Origin: Chaunax sp. Z400
Taxonomy: Eukaryota > Chordata > Actinopteri > Lophiiformes > Chaunacidae
Assembly (NCBI GenBank): GCA_037577475.1
Contig: CM075194.1
Span: 10,186,492-10,250,491 of the forward strand
Direction of reading: 5' to 3'
Length of the DNA stretch: 64,000 bases
Shown: positions 26,572-40,380 of the stretch, one piece after another
Layout: each line of letters opens with the position of its first letter
Numbering within the stretch: the first letter of the stretch is position 1
Position numbers and translations under genes: made by a program
The notes under the pieces: model-generated
Databases searched by the model: none
Told to the model about the DNA's origin: nothing
The model's input: the letters and a program-made list of their open reading frames with translations, nothing else

Positions 26572-26770
26572 GGCCAGGTGTTCCCCTTTCTGTGGGACTG
26601 CACAGCATTTTTTTTTAGCCCTTATCCAGCCTCCCACATATTGAGACAATGTTCCACATTTTGAATCAACATTGACTCAATTGAAATTGACATTGTCTCA
26701 ATATGTGTAATGTGGGATAAGTGATAAAAAAATGCTGTGCAGTCCTGCAAAAAGTGGGACACCTGGTCAC
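26572..26770. mobile_element. 200-bp foldback (near-palindromic) element
   Basis: The left arm (26572-26651) contains CCAGGTGTTCCC, GTGGGACTGCACAGCATTTT, CTTATCC and CACATATTGAGACAATGT. The right arm (26690-26770) carries their inverted complements in order: ACATTGTCTCAATATGTG, GGATAAG, AAAATGCTGTGCAGTCC and GGGACACCTGG. The arms are about 80 bp with a loop under 40 bp. The outer ends resemble the GGTGACCAGRTGTCCCACTTT terminus seen in fish DNA transposons. It has no coding capacity. Confidence 0.85.
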
Positions 26771-29542
26771 CCTAGCAGCAGGCGTACATGTCGATCCTTA
26801 TTCTGGGTCGTTACACACGTCAACAAGGGCACAGGTGGTCTTCAATATTGCTCTGGCTGTGTAAGGCTGGCATAGACACCCTATTGTGAAATAGTGAGCA
26901 TTCACCACCCTGGCGACTTGTTACTGTAGGTTGACTGGCCCACCTCTAGCATGCAAGAAAATGTCATTTCCCCCCCCCCAATCTTCTTGCCTTTTGTGTA
27001 GATTTGGAATTGCTATATAGAGGCATCGTGTCACTAAAATCACTCAAGCATGACCAAACCTTGTATGTTGAGAATTATCACAAAATACAGGTTTCTATAC
27101 AGGTAGATATGAAATTACTTTTAAAATAGAGACAAGGTTTTCTCAAATTGGACCAAAGAATGAGTTGTGTGTTTTTTTAAATCCTCTCACAGAGTCTAAT
27201 GTAGTTTGATATATAAAATGATAATAATATTGAAGAAACAAAATGTACTGATACATTTTAATTTGGGTTCGTGTTATACAAATTGTGCGTGGGCATGCCT
27301 TTCCAGGTATTGTCTTTGTTTTGAATAAGGTAATAGAATCGAAGCTTTAGTGCCAACATACGGTAGTTTTCAGGTGTCCACATAATTTGGACCATGCGAT
27401 GTACTGTAACATGCAGAAATCAGCATACTTGTGTTGCTTAAGTCAGCCAGGTACACAGCAGATGTGTACTGTCATGCTCACTGGTAAATTCAATTTGTCG
27501 AGATAAAGACTGCTAAGGTTTGCATGAGTTTTCATTCTTGAGAACCCTCTCAAGTCTTCATTGAAAACTTGTGACCTAAAACTAATGGCACGTTCTTTAT
27601 TAACTAGGCCTACAGAATAAATGATGCTACTATTATTCATAGAAGAGTCTTTTCAAAAAGCCAATTAACAAGCTCTACTTACAGTGAAGAGTGATTAATT
27701 CATTGGTGGCCCGGCCTTCGCTGTGAATACTAAAATTCATTCCTCGGTTGAGTAACACCAGTCTACATACAAAGCAGATTCAAAGAGCTCTGCAATGGGC
27801 TGGTGGTCAGACAGCTCGCACTTCAATTTTGGGTCAGGTCAAGCATCGCAGACATAATCATAAACGTCTTTGTCCTTTCAAAAGGAACAGACTTTATAGG
27901 ATAATCCATTTGGCCATTTATCCTTGAGGTTTGGGGACAATACGGATGTGCCCTGGTTCATGTTAACACCCTTAGCTTGATCCCATGATGAGTTTTTGAT
28001 AACGTTTTGCCGTGGCAGGGATGAAGCAGATCTGCCAGTTTAGCAGTTAAGACTTCAGTCTGCATTTTTTGCTGAGCGGGCAAATAATATCCATTTCCAT
28101 CCTCCAGGTTGGAGGACCAACTCTGAAACTCTGGTTTTTGAAAGGCACTATAGAAATAAACTTTAGAATTCTGAAAACAATCCTTTCAGTTTCGTTATTA
28201 ACTTAAGTGTTTTGTAATTGGCACATATGACACTAACCTCTTTATTCAAGCGACTGCAGACACACAGAATTCTTGCATTGCATTGTCATGGACTGGTACA
28301 TTAATGTTGGCCTTCCATCAAGTCGGATATTTGATTTTCTATGGCTGCTTTTTAAAAACACATGGAAATGAAATGCAATACCTGCTATTGTTAACATGCT
28401 TAGTTTAAGAACTGAGCATAACACAGCACTTGTTGTTCAGCCAAGATCTAATTAAAATGTTTCCCACCATTTAAAATCATGCATAGCACAAGATCAATAA
28501 ACTTCCTGCTCCTATTCAGCGTCTCACAGAGATTAAACACAGCTCAACAGGGAAATCGTTGAAGCCTTCCGAGAACTGATAAATCTCCTTTTCACAAACA
28601 GGATGCTAAGAGGATAGTCCGATATGTCTGTGTGTTTCACCAGTGAAAGAAGGGGCGGGATGCAGCATTAAGGTTTTAATGACTTTATCTACATCTATAC
28701 GGAAAAGTAGCAAGTTGTGCAGGATTAAAACTGAAGTAATTTAAGTCATGGAATGCAAAGTTTGGGATCCTTTTATTGGAAGAACGCCCTCTCTGACTGA
28801 ACAGTGTTTGAAAACAAGATATATTTTCTTTTTAACTACTCTTTTTTTTTCATGGCAAGGCGACATTTTTGCACGCTGGCTACAAACAAAAACAAGACTT
28901 CAACAGCTTCACAGTCTCATTAGATGCTCCATCACCTAAACATCACCTACAGTCATATTCAGTTTAGTCTGATCTGTATCTCTTTAGTAACAAACCCTGC
29001 GTGTTCTGCTGTCTCTTTCATTTTGTTATGGACATGCCACTGGGCATTCACTATAGCCATGATTCACAGCAGTGTAATCTCAATAAAAATAGATTATTAA
29101 GAAGCATCAAACTGTGTCTTGTCAACTTACAATAATACAGGTTGAAGCTAATGAGTTGGAATAATGTCATGCCACCTACTAGGCTGGACTGCTCAACATT
29201 TAGGAATGCCTGTGGTGTGACTGATGTGATCTGTCACCGAGGCCTGCATTTCCTACATTTTGTATTTGTGTGATTTTCATGTATTTATGTATACTCTGTA
29301 TGTGCATGCAAGAGCAGATTATTAGGAGATTTGTCATGCTCTTTGATTATTCCTAAATATCCTTAATCTCCTGGAGACTTTTGTTGTAATTTTGGCTCTG
29401 ATAGCTGCGTCTCAGAACCTATGAATAGCATTACTGCTGCAGAAAATGAATGTGTAATCAATCAAAAAGCAATGTATCGAGCATCAAATAGGGGGATTTT
29501 GAGCCAAAACCACCATAAAATAAGAACAGTCCCGCCATCGCT

Positions 29543-29544
<2 letters not shown>
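26771..29544. other. intergenic, no gene seen
   Basis: The first 190 bp may belong to the older Tc1-type insertion. After a C-run near 26970 the sequence is AT-rich and unique-looking. A possible enhancer block begins near 29130. Confidence 0.5.

Positions 29545-29576
<32 letters not shown>
29545..29576. repeat. (CA)16 microsatellite
   Basis: Uninterrupted CA dinucleotide run of 32 bp. Confidence 0.98.
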
Positions 29577-29579
<3 letters not shown>

Positions 29580-30617
29580 GTTTATTATTGGTCATAGAAG
29601 ATATTCCTGCTCCTCCTCCCACAAGTATGCCCACAAACACAACATGCTACTCTCACACCTTTCATGTACTGTACATATAAGCTCTTTTCTCTGCTTTTTA
29701 CACTCACTGTACAGGATGTCTTAGTTTTCCCTCCTCTCAAGTGATGCATAGTCAACAAGGCAGGTGATTCATAATTAATGATCATCTGAATGTACTGAAA
29801 TTCATCGTGTGTGTTTGACCATGGGTATCCCACAGAGATGCAGTCTTAACATTGCTTTACACACCATGTTCCGTTCCACATTTCTCACAAGAGCCACCTG
29901 CGACACTCTGTCACAAGTTTTCAGTTTCCCTTTTGAAACTGATAGCTTTTAAGTGGGTTTCTTTTTTAATAACTTGCACCTTATGTGACCAGATTCATCC
30001 ATCATCAAGGTGTCTTTTTTAGTTTCCTCTCAGCCAAGTCAGTTTGGTTTTTGTCAACCAATAATACGGGTGGAGAAGCGGCTGTGATAAGGCTCTGTGC
30101 ATCTGTGCACCACATCTGCTCTGACTAAATTAACGTATTTCAACCATATCACAGTCCAAAATTGCCTCTTTGGCGTCCTCTGTCTGTGGCTCTTATTGAC
30201 CAGTCAGATGCGATAAAGCACATTATCACCAGATTTACTGTATGTGCTATTGTTCTGGATAAAAGCACACAGTCCATGGCTACATCTCTCAATGCCTACA
30301 GGTGAGAGTGTTTGTGTGTCTGCCCTGCATCATACACTCATGCATATATACTTTGACCATAAGCCACAGCAAAATACTGCAGTATTTGTGTGTCATGTAT
30401 GTTATTGTTACCTAAAGCTACTGTGTGTAACATGGGGAATATCTTCTTCATCTTCACATATCAGCACATACATTTTCGGATGTTGCTTTCGGACATGCTA
30501 CCACTGAGGGGCTCCAAATTCAAAGATTATAAAAAATGCTTTTAGTGTGTATTGGCTTTGTAAAAAGAACACTGTGTAATTTGATCCTTTTTATATTCCC
30601 ATATTTTCTCAAATAAC

Positions 30618-30712
30618 AAACAGTAGTCAATTAAAAGCCTGGCCTCAGATAATGGCCAGAGGAGTGGTCAACCTGACCAAATAAAGGCCAATCCTCAAAT
30701 ACTGGCCAAAAA
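30618..30712. repeat. GGCC-spaced repeat end
   Basis: AAGCCTGGCCTCAGATAATGGCC, ACCAAATAAAGGCC and CCTCAAATACTGGCC form three degenerate units of a pattern (CCTCAAATAATGGCC) found at the ends of some fish DNA transposons. The opposite terminus was not found, so it is a fragment or solo end. Confidence 0.45.
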
Positions 30713-32198
30713 AACAAACAACTAAAACTGCTAATTCAAAACTTTGTTCTGTATCATTCACCAAAACTGCCATGATCCTATTTCAGTCACTGTGGGCCTT
30801 ATGATTGTTCCTGTAATATCTCAGCCAGCTGTGGTTTGTTGTATCATACAAGTGCCTAATAGATAGCATTATAGCTACATATGAGGTGAAATAGGGGCTT
30901 CATTTAGTGCAGGTGTCTGAATTTATCGAAACACATTGGAGAGAGAAGTTGAACAGCATTGCACTAAGAATGAGATATCGAAATCAAAGAGAGCGTTTTG
31001 AAGTACTTCTGTGCAGAAGACATTCGAGGAGAGAAAGCGTTGACTGAGGAAGAATCAGGTAATGTTGCTTTAAAACGGTAGAGCGGCTGTTAGCTGACAA
31101 GCAGGGTTACATTAACCTGTGCTAAATGTGTGACAAACATAACTATCAAGAAAAAATAATGTGTCCACCTTGGACAAGAATATAATGAGACAGTCCTAAG
31201 AGTCTTTTGAATTTGTGAACCTTTTTGTGAAAACTAGACCAACAGCAACTTTATCACCTCCTCATCATCCTCATCATTTATCAAGGTAAAGTATCAGCTG
31301 CAATGATGTCGAAATTTAGGTAACATCCTATTTTGTGAGCTTGAAGTTTGCTCATATCTGAATCCGATCATTTTTTAGATATTGTGTTGAGCTTTAAAAT
31401 GTTACTCAGGCAGGAGTAAAACTACAGTCATGTTCATGGCAATGATGAAATTAATTCAATACTTTTGAGGCAACAATAAAGGTCTGTGGCGCAGAGGAAT
31501 AAGATACAGCTACACAAGCTACAAAAGCTGAAAATGGTGATATTTTAATAGCATTTGTGACATTAAGAAAATATGCAGTACTGCCAAAAATAGTCTGATC
31601 AACTATCCTGTTAGTGTTTGCCTGAATGTTCTTATTGCTCTTTTTCTGACTAAAAGTATTTTTTTCTTTGAAGTTCTTTCAGGTCGTATGTAGATTTCTG
31701 AGAAAGCAGACACTTTGTGCCCTTTTTCCTGCATCACACTATGAGCTAAGCCACGGCTGTTTTATTGTGCTTTAATGCTACAAGGCAACTTCAGGCATGG
31801 GGAAGATTACCAGTCACATCAAAAGACCAAACTGCCAGTCTCAAACTGATGAGAACATAAAAGTTTCTCCCTTTCACTTAAAGGATTCCCAGAGGTAATC
31901 CTGTAACTCTCCACACGCATGTGTGACCAGAATAACTTAGTGTGTTTATACAACAAAACAGAATATCATTTTTAAATTGCATTATCACATTTTTCCCTTT
32001 TAAATATGTGTATTTTCAGTTGCTGGCGCGGCTCTTATGTTTTGTTAGTCCGGAGCAATTTATTTGTGGCCCCAAAGGCAAATGATTTTATGTGTAACCT
32101 CTTAACAATTGTAGTGCTTCACAAGGCAGCTGAATGTTTATGCCAAGGGCCCACACACATCCGTGCACATCCTGCTGTCTATATATACCAGCCATTTA

Positions 32199-32215
32199 TG
32201 TGTGTGTGTGTGTGT
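32199..32215. repeat. short (TG)n
   Basis: A TG dinucleotide run of 17 bp. Confidence 0.9.
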
Positions 32216-33324
32216 ACTTTCACCGTACATGGAGGAGAAATCCACTCAGTGGTTTGACCCCTGACCGTTTATCCTTCAGCTCTCATTGCATCAATCCTGC
32301 TAGAAACGCTCCTTTTGTTGCAGCAACAACATCAAGGTCCCACATAAATAAACATGGCCTTTGACAGCAGGAAAACACCTATAAATATACCTGACCTCAT
32401 TGAAAATGTGGTTTAAAACCCCATTTAACTTTTAATCTCCAGAGTATATGGATTGCGTTTATTGAATCACAAATAGCTGAAAATAAAGTTCCCAGCTACA
32501 CAAAGGAGAAAGAGTGTGATATTCAGCAATATTATGTACATAAATAGAATTACATTAAATCAACAGCAGCAAATGGGAAATCATTTGCTCTTGCTAACTA
32601 ACTAGTCTGGTTTCTAATCTGTTCTTATTTTTTTGTCCCATTCTTATCAGTGTTACTGATATTTACTTGAATACATCTACAGATGTATTGGCCCCAGAGG
32701 AGATGAATGAAGGGATAAAAGTATGCAAAGCATAGTATTTGACAGCTTTATACTGTCGATCTGTTGACATGGAAAGCCCCAGGGTGACAGGCGCACATAA
32801 AGAGATAAAGAGCTACCACCTGCTGATACTTCACCGTTACATCACGATGAAGGACCTGAAGATGTCAGTCATGATTACCTGGTTGATGATGATTATCATT
32901 TATCCAATTCTTTGTGACTACTGTGGGTGTTTGATAAACAAATACTGTACAGAATGAAACACTTAAAGATTACACTCATGCATATTGGCATTGGATTGTA
33001 GCTCAAGTCTAACTGTCTTGGCAACCCAAAGGCTCAATATATAGACAGCTTTATATGGGTGGGTGGAAAGGGGGGGAGTCGAAGTAAGTCTTACTCCCCG
33101 GGTTACATTCATCACATGCTTGACCCAATTTCATCACACTCCTTGACCCTCATCCATTATCCTTCCCAACCTACTAATATACTAATTTGCTTATTTCAGT
33201 CTTTCATTGAATGGTGAGGCAAAGAACTGAAGAGTTAGGACTGGAAGTGGTCCCAAGGACACTGAGATGATGCTGCCTACTTCTACTCAATTATTAAAAA
33301 ATGTTCATATGGATCAAATCCAAG

Positions 33325-33356
33325 GAGCAAATTTCATCCTTGGGATCAATAAAGTG
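33325..33356 (+). repeat. fragment of a retroposon 3' tail
   Basis: GCAAATTTCATCCTTGGGAT and CAATAAAGT match the recurrent fish retroposon ending AATTTCCTYTTGGGATCAATAAAGT. It is short and diverged. Confidence 0.4.
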
Positions 33357-34198
33357 ACGCTGGGTAAATATTTGTCGTCAGAGAGATATCACACAATATG
33401 TACAGCAAGACTGTCGCACAACCTTCCGGCGATGTCGTCTTTTTCATCCATTCGTTGCCATCCAGTAATATCTGCTTCTTTTCCCCTGAGGTCATATTTA
33501 ATACAGCCTCAAATGTATCTGCTTCCATTAAATGCAAGAGCTCATAACATCTTCACCCAAGGGAAACGATGTGACACAGCTACTCTTTTTTTTTTCTTCT
33601 GTTTGTTTGTTTCATGTGCTCTCACCCATCCCAAATGAAAGGAAATGAACTGCTCCTCCAAAATCTACTTCGATGATCTCCTGATTTAATTGTGGATATT
33701 TCTGTCTGGTATATTTATCTTAGCCCAAGGCTTGACTCGCTCCAAATAAAATTGACTTTCAGACGTCCTCCTGTCATTTCTGTGCTCTTCCTGACACTGA
33801 TTGCTTTGTGCTTTAGTGGTAATATATTCAAACCCAAGTAGACCCAAACAAATCATAAAACCCGGCTCCTGCCGCGGGTTGGATTGCACACAGACACACA
33901 CGCTCAGACAATCTCTCATGCCTGAACACCTCGGCACACAGCCACTCAGCTGGGCCACTTGCCAGCCTATGGGATAAATGCACACATTTGACTTTTAGTA
34001 TTAGATGAGGCGCAAACTCTCCTGACCTTTGTGGTATTCCCTCCCTCTGTGGATGTAGTATGTTTGTATACACGTGTTTTAACTCTGATCACTGGACTGA
34101 GACACCTCGGAGGAGCAGCTGGCTCAGGTGCATGTCATGTAGCAGGGATGCCTTGCATGTGAATGGCCTTATATTATTGTTGCATGTTATCCTCTCCG

Positions 34199-34207
<9 letters not shown>

Positions 34208-34242
<35 letters not shown>
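34208..34242. repeat. (CA)17 microsatellite
   Basis: Uninterrupted CA run of 35 bp, preceded by a short (TC)n. Confidence 0.98.
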
Positions 34243-34244
<2 letters not shown>

Positions 34245-37200
34245 AACAGGGGGTGGAAAACAACATGAACAGCTCCATAATCTGTAACATGGACGTACAC
34301 CCTCAAAAATAACTTCAATTCAGTGTGTTTTCTTCACTTTTTGGTCCCATCTATGCTATTCACAAGGTCATATGGATGCAGGACATCATTTAAAATCAGT
34401 ACAGAAGTTACATGTAAATACCACAAATGGGTAGATTGAGATGAAAGTGAACCACTCTGTTGTCGTTTCTAAATTCCATTATGTTGTCTAGGGAATTTTG
34501 TCTCAGAACATTGTGTCGCTGAGTCAAAGCAGACACTCCTGCTCTGAATATATATATAAACTGACTGACAGGCAGCAGCTCCTCCCCTGCCTGCTGCTAA
34601 TGCATAATTCTGATTTTACACTCTGCTGAGTTTGTTGCCATGTGTCTTGTATGTGTTTGTTTGCCATCATTGCTAACAACGTGGTTAAAGGCTTCCCTTG
34701 TGACCTATAGAAATGTACTCTCACAACACACCCAGGTCAGAGTTCGCACAGAGCCGTGAATCATACTCAAGGACAATGGGCAATTCATCTCTTTGATCAG
34801 ATCTGTTGCAGTAATCTACCATTTTTTGATTAGAAGTCCATTTTGGTATCAATTTCTTTTATTATTCTGCACACGGAGGGGAATAAACCTGATCTAACCT
34901 GCTCAAGGTCGTTTTATAATAGCCAGATTTTATATGGAAGGTACAAATAAATGTCAAAACACAGTGTTCAGTGTATAATGATTTAATTTACTTTACAGTC
35001 CTTTAAAAGGATCACACAGCTTATCATCATTTTTTTTTTTAGAGTTATCTAATTAAACCATGGAACTGTTGTTACGGTTGCACAGTTGAACTAATGGAGT
35101 GAGAGTATTTGTTTGATTTAGAAAATGGCTTAGAAAGGACATATGGTTCTAAAACTATTTTATTTCATTGTGCACTAATAAACACAGTGAGACGGCAGGC
35201 CAACATCTATTTGTCAAAAGACCCAAAAGCCTTGGGAATTTACTTTAATAGCTGAACCTTTATATTTAAGTGGGGGTGCAGGAAACCATGCTTATTTCCT
35301 GTTTAATCTTTTTAAAAGAAAACATTGATTTGAATCTAATTCTCTCTGTAAGAAGTATGCATTGATACGATTAAAAGTTGATCATTTATGACTTTGTTTT
35401 TCTATTAACACAAAAGTCTAGTCATTGATATACTGTAGTGGGGATAAGGCAACTCTAAAACTCTATTTTCATTAAGAAAAAGTAATTGCATGACAAACAT
35501 TATATTTACCTCATCGTTGCCACTTGAGAAGTCACAATTCTTGTTTTGTATAGTTTTATTCTCGATATGTTTAACTTCACTCATCAAGTCACAGTGACAG
35601 CAGCATTAAAGCTGCTACAGCCCCAAAAAGAAAATGAAATATGTTTTCCTATAGAGTTCTATTTCACTCTTTTTTAGTTTCATGGAAACTAAAACCTGAG
35701 ACCTGTATAGTATCATAGCACTTGACATCAAATAATAAAGCAAATCGTTTCCATCCTCACTTATTGCACAATTTATTTAATTTGAAATCTCAATTTACTC
35801 ACAGGTATTTGAAGGTCATTTTTTTTCAATAATGTAAATGGAAAAAAAATATTACTACAACTTACAGTATATTGTGTAGCTTTAGCAATATGGTATATCA
35901 ATTATAGCGAAATTTGTGAAACATGGGATCATTGTACTATTGTTGAATGTGGTTTATATTGATGGAATAATTATGAATGAATGTTTTCCCTTTTTTTTTA
36001 ATTCTACAAAAATGATTGTCAACATAAAAGAGAAGACAGTTTAGTTTTTACAGAAAACGTCTCCAGTTGCTGTCTGTCTAAAATTATGACACAGAGCGCT
36101 GATTAAAACAGACAATGTCTGTCTTTTTCTTGCTAGAAGGCAGCGCTCACCAGTGAGACAGCCAGTTTATCCCAAGGAGTCACACTTATCGTCTCTGATT
36201 TAATACAAATAACGTGGCCTGTCCATCAGCTGGCACCCATGAGGTCCTTGACAGAGCAGCTTCATCCTCATTGCTGGACGTAGACCATAAAAAGCAGCCA
36301 TTTCTCTGAGTTGTCACATGTACCTGTCAACCTGCATTCCCAACATCCTGCTGTGTTATCACCGATAGCCCACGACTTAACCATTCATTTCTCATTTTCC
36401 ACGGCCGCTCCTCTTCCTCTTCCTTCTCCAATTCAGATTGTTGCCTGAATATGCAACGGCGCATGGGGAAACAGAAGGCTTTGTACTGAGTGATAGATGG
36501 GCCGTGCGGAGTGTCACAAGGCATTAATTGAACATCTGGAGAGAGGAAGTGACAGGTGCTGATGTGCCCGTCCTCTCGAGGCACTGCCCTTCAAATTGCA
36601 TACAATGGTCAACTCTGTTGCATCAAGATCATAACATAATTTCTATTTGCTACCTGGAAAAGCTTGTTATACATTGTATTTTCATACATTTGATACATCA
36701 TAGGATAGTAAAAGACATGAGATAACGGTTGCACATCAGAATTCTTTTTACATTATTGAGGAACTATGTTAAATGATATCAAACTTTCCCTTTTGTTGCA
36801 GCCTGAATGTGTGTGTGTACTCATGTGCGTGACTGTGTGAGTGCTCGACCACCGATGACAGGGGTGTTATCCTCGCCTTGAGCCACCCCTCTAGCAGATT
36901 TCCCTGTAGAGCCACCTTTACCTTTTCACACTGTGTTGTTTTCTCCCTCCATTTATGTCCAGGCTTTTCATTTTCACTTCAAGCTGCTGACCATTTCAGT
37001 TCTGTCACTTTGGTCTTGTGCACCTGCAAGTCCGCTATGTTATAGCGGGCTGTGGAAGGTGGCAAACACTAATGAGTTGAGTGGAGTAATTTAATTGGGC
37101 CGTGCTCATCTGCTAAATGCTCCATTATGTTCACTTGCTCGTTGCTACCTGTGTCTGCTGTTTGGTGCTGATAAGGTAGTGTTTTTAAAGGTTTTTTTTT

Positions 37201-37478
37201 GCTGAAAATGAAACTATATGAACAGTGAGAATGAACAAAAGCACTGAAGTTTTGGACCAGACAGCTAAAAAGTGAGCTGAAAAGCTTTCGAGGTCAGGTA
37301 CAACAGTGAGGTGAAGCGTTAACAGTGTCAACACTTCTTTCAATATGTCAGCACTTTCTTCTCAAGCCTCCCAGAAGTCATCTGTTCTAGACAATGTTTC
37401 ATGTAGGTTTCTACATTTTTTACTGCATTGTTTTTCCACTTGTTCTCTTTTCAGGAACTGTCATGTCGATTGCTAGCC
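34243..37478. other. intergenic, no gene seen
   Basis: AT-rich DNA with no recognised repeat or exon. A POU-like ATGCATAAT lies near 34600 in a stretch that looks unique. Confidence 0.5.
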
Positions 37479-37740
37479 TAGGGGTCACCAACTGGTGGCC
37501 TGCGGGCCAAGTCTGGACCACTATAGGCTTCCATCTGAACTGCAAAGACTTTTGACAAAATTGGAAGAAAGATGGGCCTATTTTTAACTTTTGTTATGAA
37601 AGGGATTGTAAGATTGCACTTTACCAAAGGACGGGTCCACGCATGGATTATTATTGTCATTACAAAATGTTCCAATGTAAATGGTTATTTGCCTGCCTGT
37701 TTATGAGGGGCCACAAACTTTTGCTTGGTTTGCCTTTAAC
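37479..37740. mobile_element. probable old DNA-transposon fragment
   Basis: It starts CTAGGGGTCACCAACTGGTGG then CCTGCGGGCCAAGTCTGGACC, the familiar 'GGGGTCACCAACYGGCGGCCCGCGGGCCAAATCC' type of fish repeat end. A GGGGCCACAAACTTTTGC segment near 37708 may be the other end. No coding remains. Confidence 0.5.
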
Positions 37741-40380
37741 ATCTTATAGAATTTTGGGTTCTACCTAATTACAGATTTTTCTTTATGTTGCTTGTCGGCT
37801 GAAGCTGTGCTGTTTAGCCTCTAGATAGAAGTCCTTCAGCTTCAAACCATGAGACACGGATCATCACCTCAGCATCGTTTTAGTCAAGTAACTAAAACTC
37901 AGCTTTCAGAGTGTGCCTAGTGTTTCCTTCATATTCCCTCTCTCTGATTTATCACATCAATCAGCCAGTTACTGTAGGTATTGTTCTGAGTCTCAGCAGC
38001 AACACGGCTGAATGAGTTAGGATGCAATTGGGTGATGATGTCTGGAGGAAGCAGCAGAGGCCAGTAATGAGCTTGTATGTCAGGACCGTAATCTCATCTC
38101 GATGTAAATGTATTCTGGTACAAGTTGGCCCGATAATTTATTCATCCAATGGTAACTTCATCAATTTCCTCTTGCTATCAGCATCCTGCAAAAGTCAGTC
38201 TGAGATGAAGTGGGGGGAGAAGACGTCTGACTCCACCAGCTCCACCAGAGATGGCATTTATTTTGCAGCAGGGGAAAACATGGGAAAAAAAAGAGTTTTT
38301 TTCACCTCAAATGTGAGATTGAGACACAATATGGCTTCTGTAAGGCTGTGTAATTGCTTCATATTTAATAGGACAAACATGCAGCCGGGTGGTTGAGAGT
38401 CAGCCTCAGATGAAAGTAGCGTTTGCGTGCCGCATGCTTGTGCTCATGCTTTTATCCTTGTCAGCCTGTTTCCGGTATGCACTTTTCGTGTTTGCTGCAG
38501 CAGTGCATGAAACGTTTCACCGGATGACTGTGGCCAAGCACTCACAGTGAACTTGTCTCACTGGTGTGTGTATGTGCGGATCTGTGTTCAGTGATAGAGG
38601 GTTAGTCATGTAAAACCTGTCTTGTCTTGTGGCACTAGTGAAATGTACCTTGAATATTTTTGAAAGATGAAATGAAAACACAACCTTAAACATTTTTTTT
38701 AAGTTCAGTTTCTTGTATTTTTTGTACATGGAAAATCTGTTGGACGACTCATTTTAGCAACAAAGTTCTTGGTTCAAACTTTTCTAGGATCCAATGAGAT
38801 TGTCTGATTGTTTTCACCTGCCTGTGATTGGCTCCTCCTCCCTGTGCCTCTCCTCTTGTTAGCTGTCTGTATTTAGTCAGTGTGTTTTCCCCTCTTAAGT
38901 TCATCTCACCTGCTTGCTTTGTGGAATTAGGTTTTTTAGTTATTTCCTCATTTCCTCCTCGAAGCCAGAGGAAACTCTGGAGGAAACTGTGGAGGCCTGA
39001 AGCGTCCTGACGTGCAAATCACTCATCCTTACCCGGGTTTCGGGGTAGCTGGTTCCCTCTCTTTCCCTAAGGATAGGTGGCGTTCAAAGTCTCAGTTTTA
39101 TCTGGTGAAGCAAATGATTAGAGGACTTGGGGCCAAAACAATTCAACCAATTCTCAAACTTTAAATGGGTAAGAAGCATGGCTAGCTAGCTTGGAGCCGA
39201 GTCTAGTTCAAAATAAAAATGCAAATCAGAACATGTTGCAGGTCTGGATACAGACCAGACATTTTCTGCAAAGCTGCATTCTTTATCATTCAATCTGTTT
39301 TTTTTATCAGATAATGATCAGATAAATCTGATGCGATAAGAGTAAAATGACCAAAATATTGCTTTTGGCTCGATTGGATTGAAATGTTGATGATTGCCCG
39401 AGGTCGTAGGCTATAGCTGACAAAATTAACACTAGTAGTAGTATAGATATTTTTTTGACAACATTCTTTGACAAGCTGGAAAATGGGCTTTCCTATAAAA
39501 TGGTTTAGTCTTTAAGCCCAAACAATGAAAACTCATGGTATCAAGAGGTTTCTCCACAAGGCTCAGCCAGAGCCACAGAGGAGATCAAACTTTTTTCATG
39601 AGTTGAGCAGTACAGTAAACTGATTGTAATGTGTAGAATCACTGAAGCTCACCTTTAATGTGCTACACTTTTTGCCAGTGTTCTGTTATATCACCTTCTC
39701 ACAGTCTATATTGGAAACTCAGGAATCATGACCCAGCTTTAAGGTCAAGGTTGTCTGAATGCACATTTAGTTTTGTTCTCTGTGAGGGTAGATGTCTCAC
39801 TCGGAGAGGAGTTTCAGGTTCAGCCTGTGAAATGATAGGCAGCTCATGTGCATTAGCCCCATAATAGTTTGATGTCCTGTCCAAAATATAGCCCACCTCT
39901 TGCCAAATGCATTATAGAGTCCAGTCCCTTCTGACCCAGCATAGTTACAAGCAGGTAAGGAAAATGGATTGATGGAAGAACGTTGCAAGTTGTTGCCAGA
40001 ATTCTTAAAATATGAATCCCCACCACTGAAATATTGATTTTGTGTTTTCTTGCTGTCGTGATGCCGTCTGGGGACAATGATTCGATCACTGTGTAGTTTC
40101 ACTGGAGGGCCTAATCTTGTAGGCCAGATGAATGGTAAGTGGTCTCTAAAAGGCTGTCAGTGTTTATTAAGTGAGAGCTCTCTGAAAAGGTCATCATCAA
40201 TGTCTGTTCAGACACACACACAAACATAACAATCATTCTTGCCCTGCCATTCCCCTAAGCAAGGCCAACATGACAGTGTGAGATGAAACGAATAAACATG
40301 GAGACCAATGTCACTCAACTCAGCTCGGAAGTCATTTTCAAATATGTCATATGTGTCACATACTGTTTGTACACATAAGA
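37741..40380. other. intergenic, no gene seen
   Basis: No exon is recognised. Sequence near 38790-39080 (CACCTGCCTGTGATTGGCTCC, later a repeated CTGGAGGAAACTGTGGAGG) has the flavour of a decayed retroelement terminus, but I cannot place it. Confidence 0.4.

Larger units (their letters stand above)
29577..34207. other. intergenic, no gene seen
   Basis: It holds a GGCC-rich repeat end near 30620-30712, a short (TG)n at 32199-32215 and a LINE-tail fragment near 33325-33356. The remainder is AT-rich without recognised elements. Confidence 0.5.
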
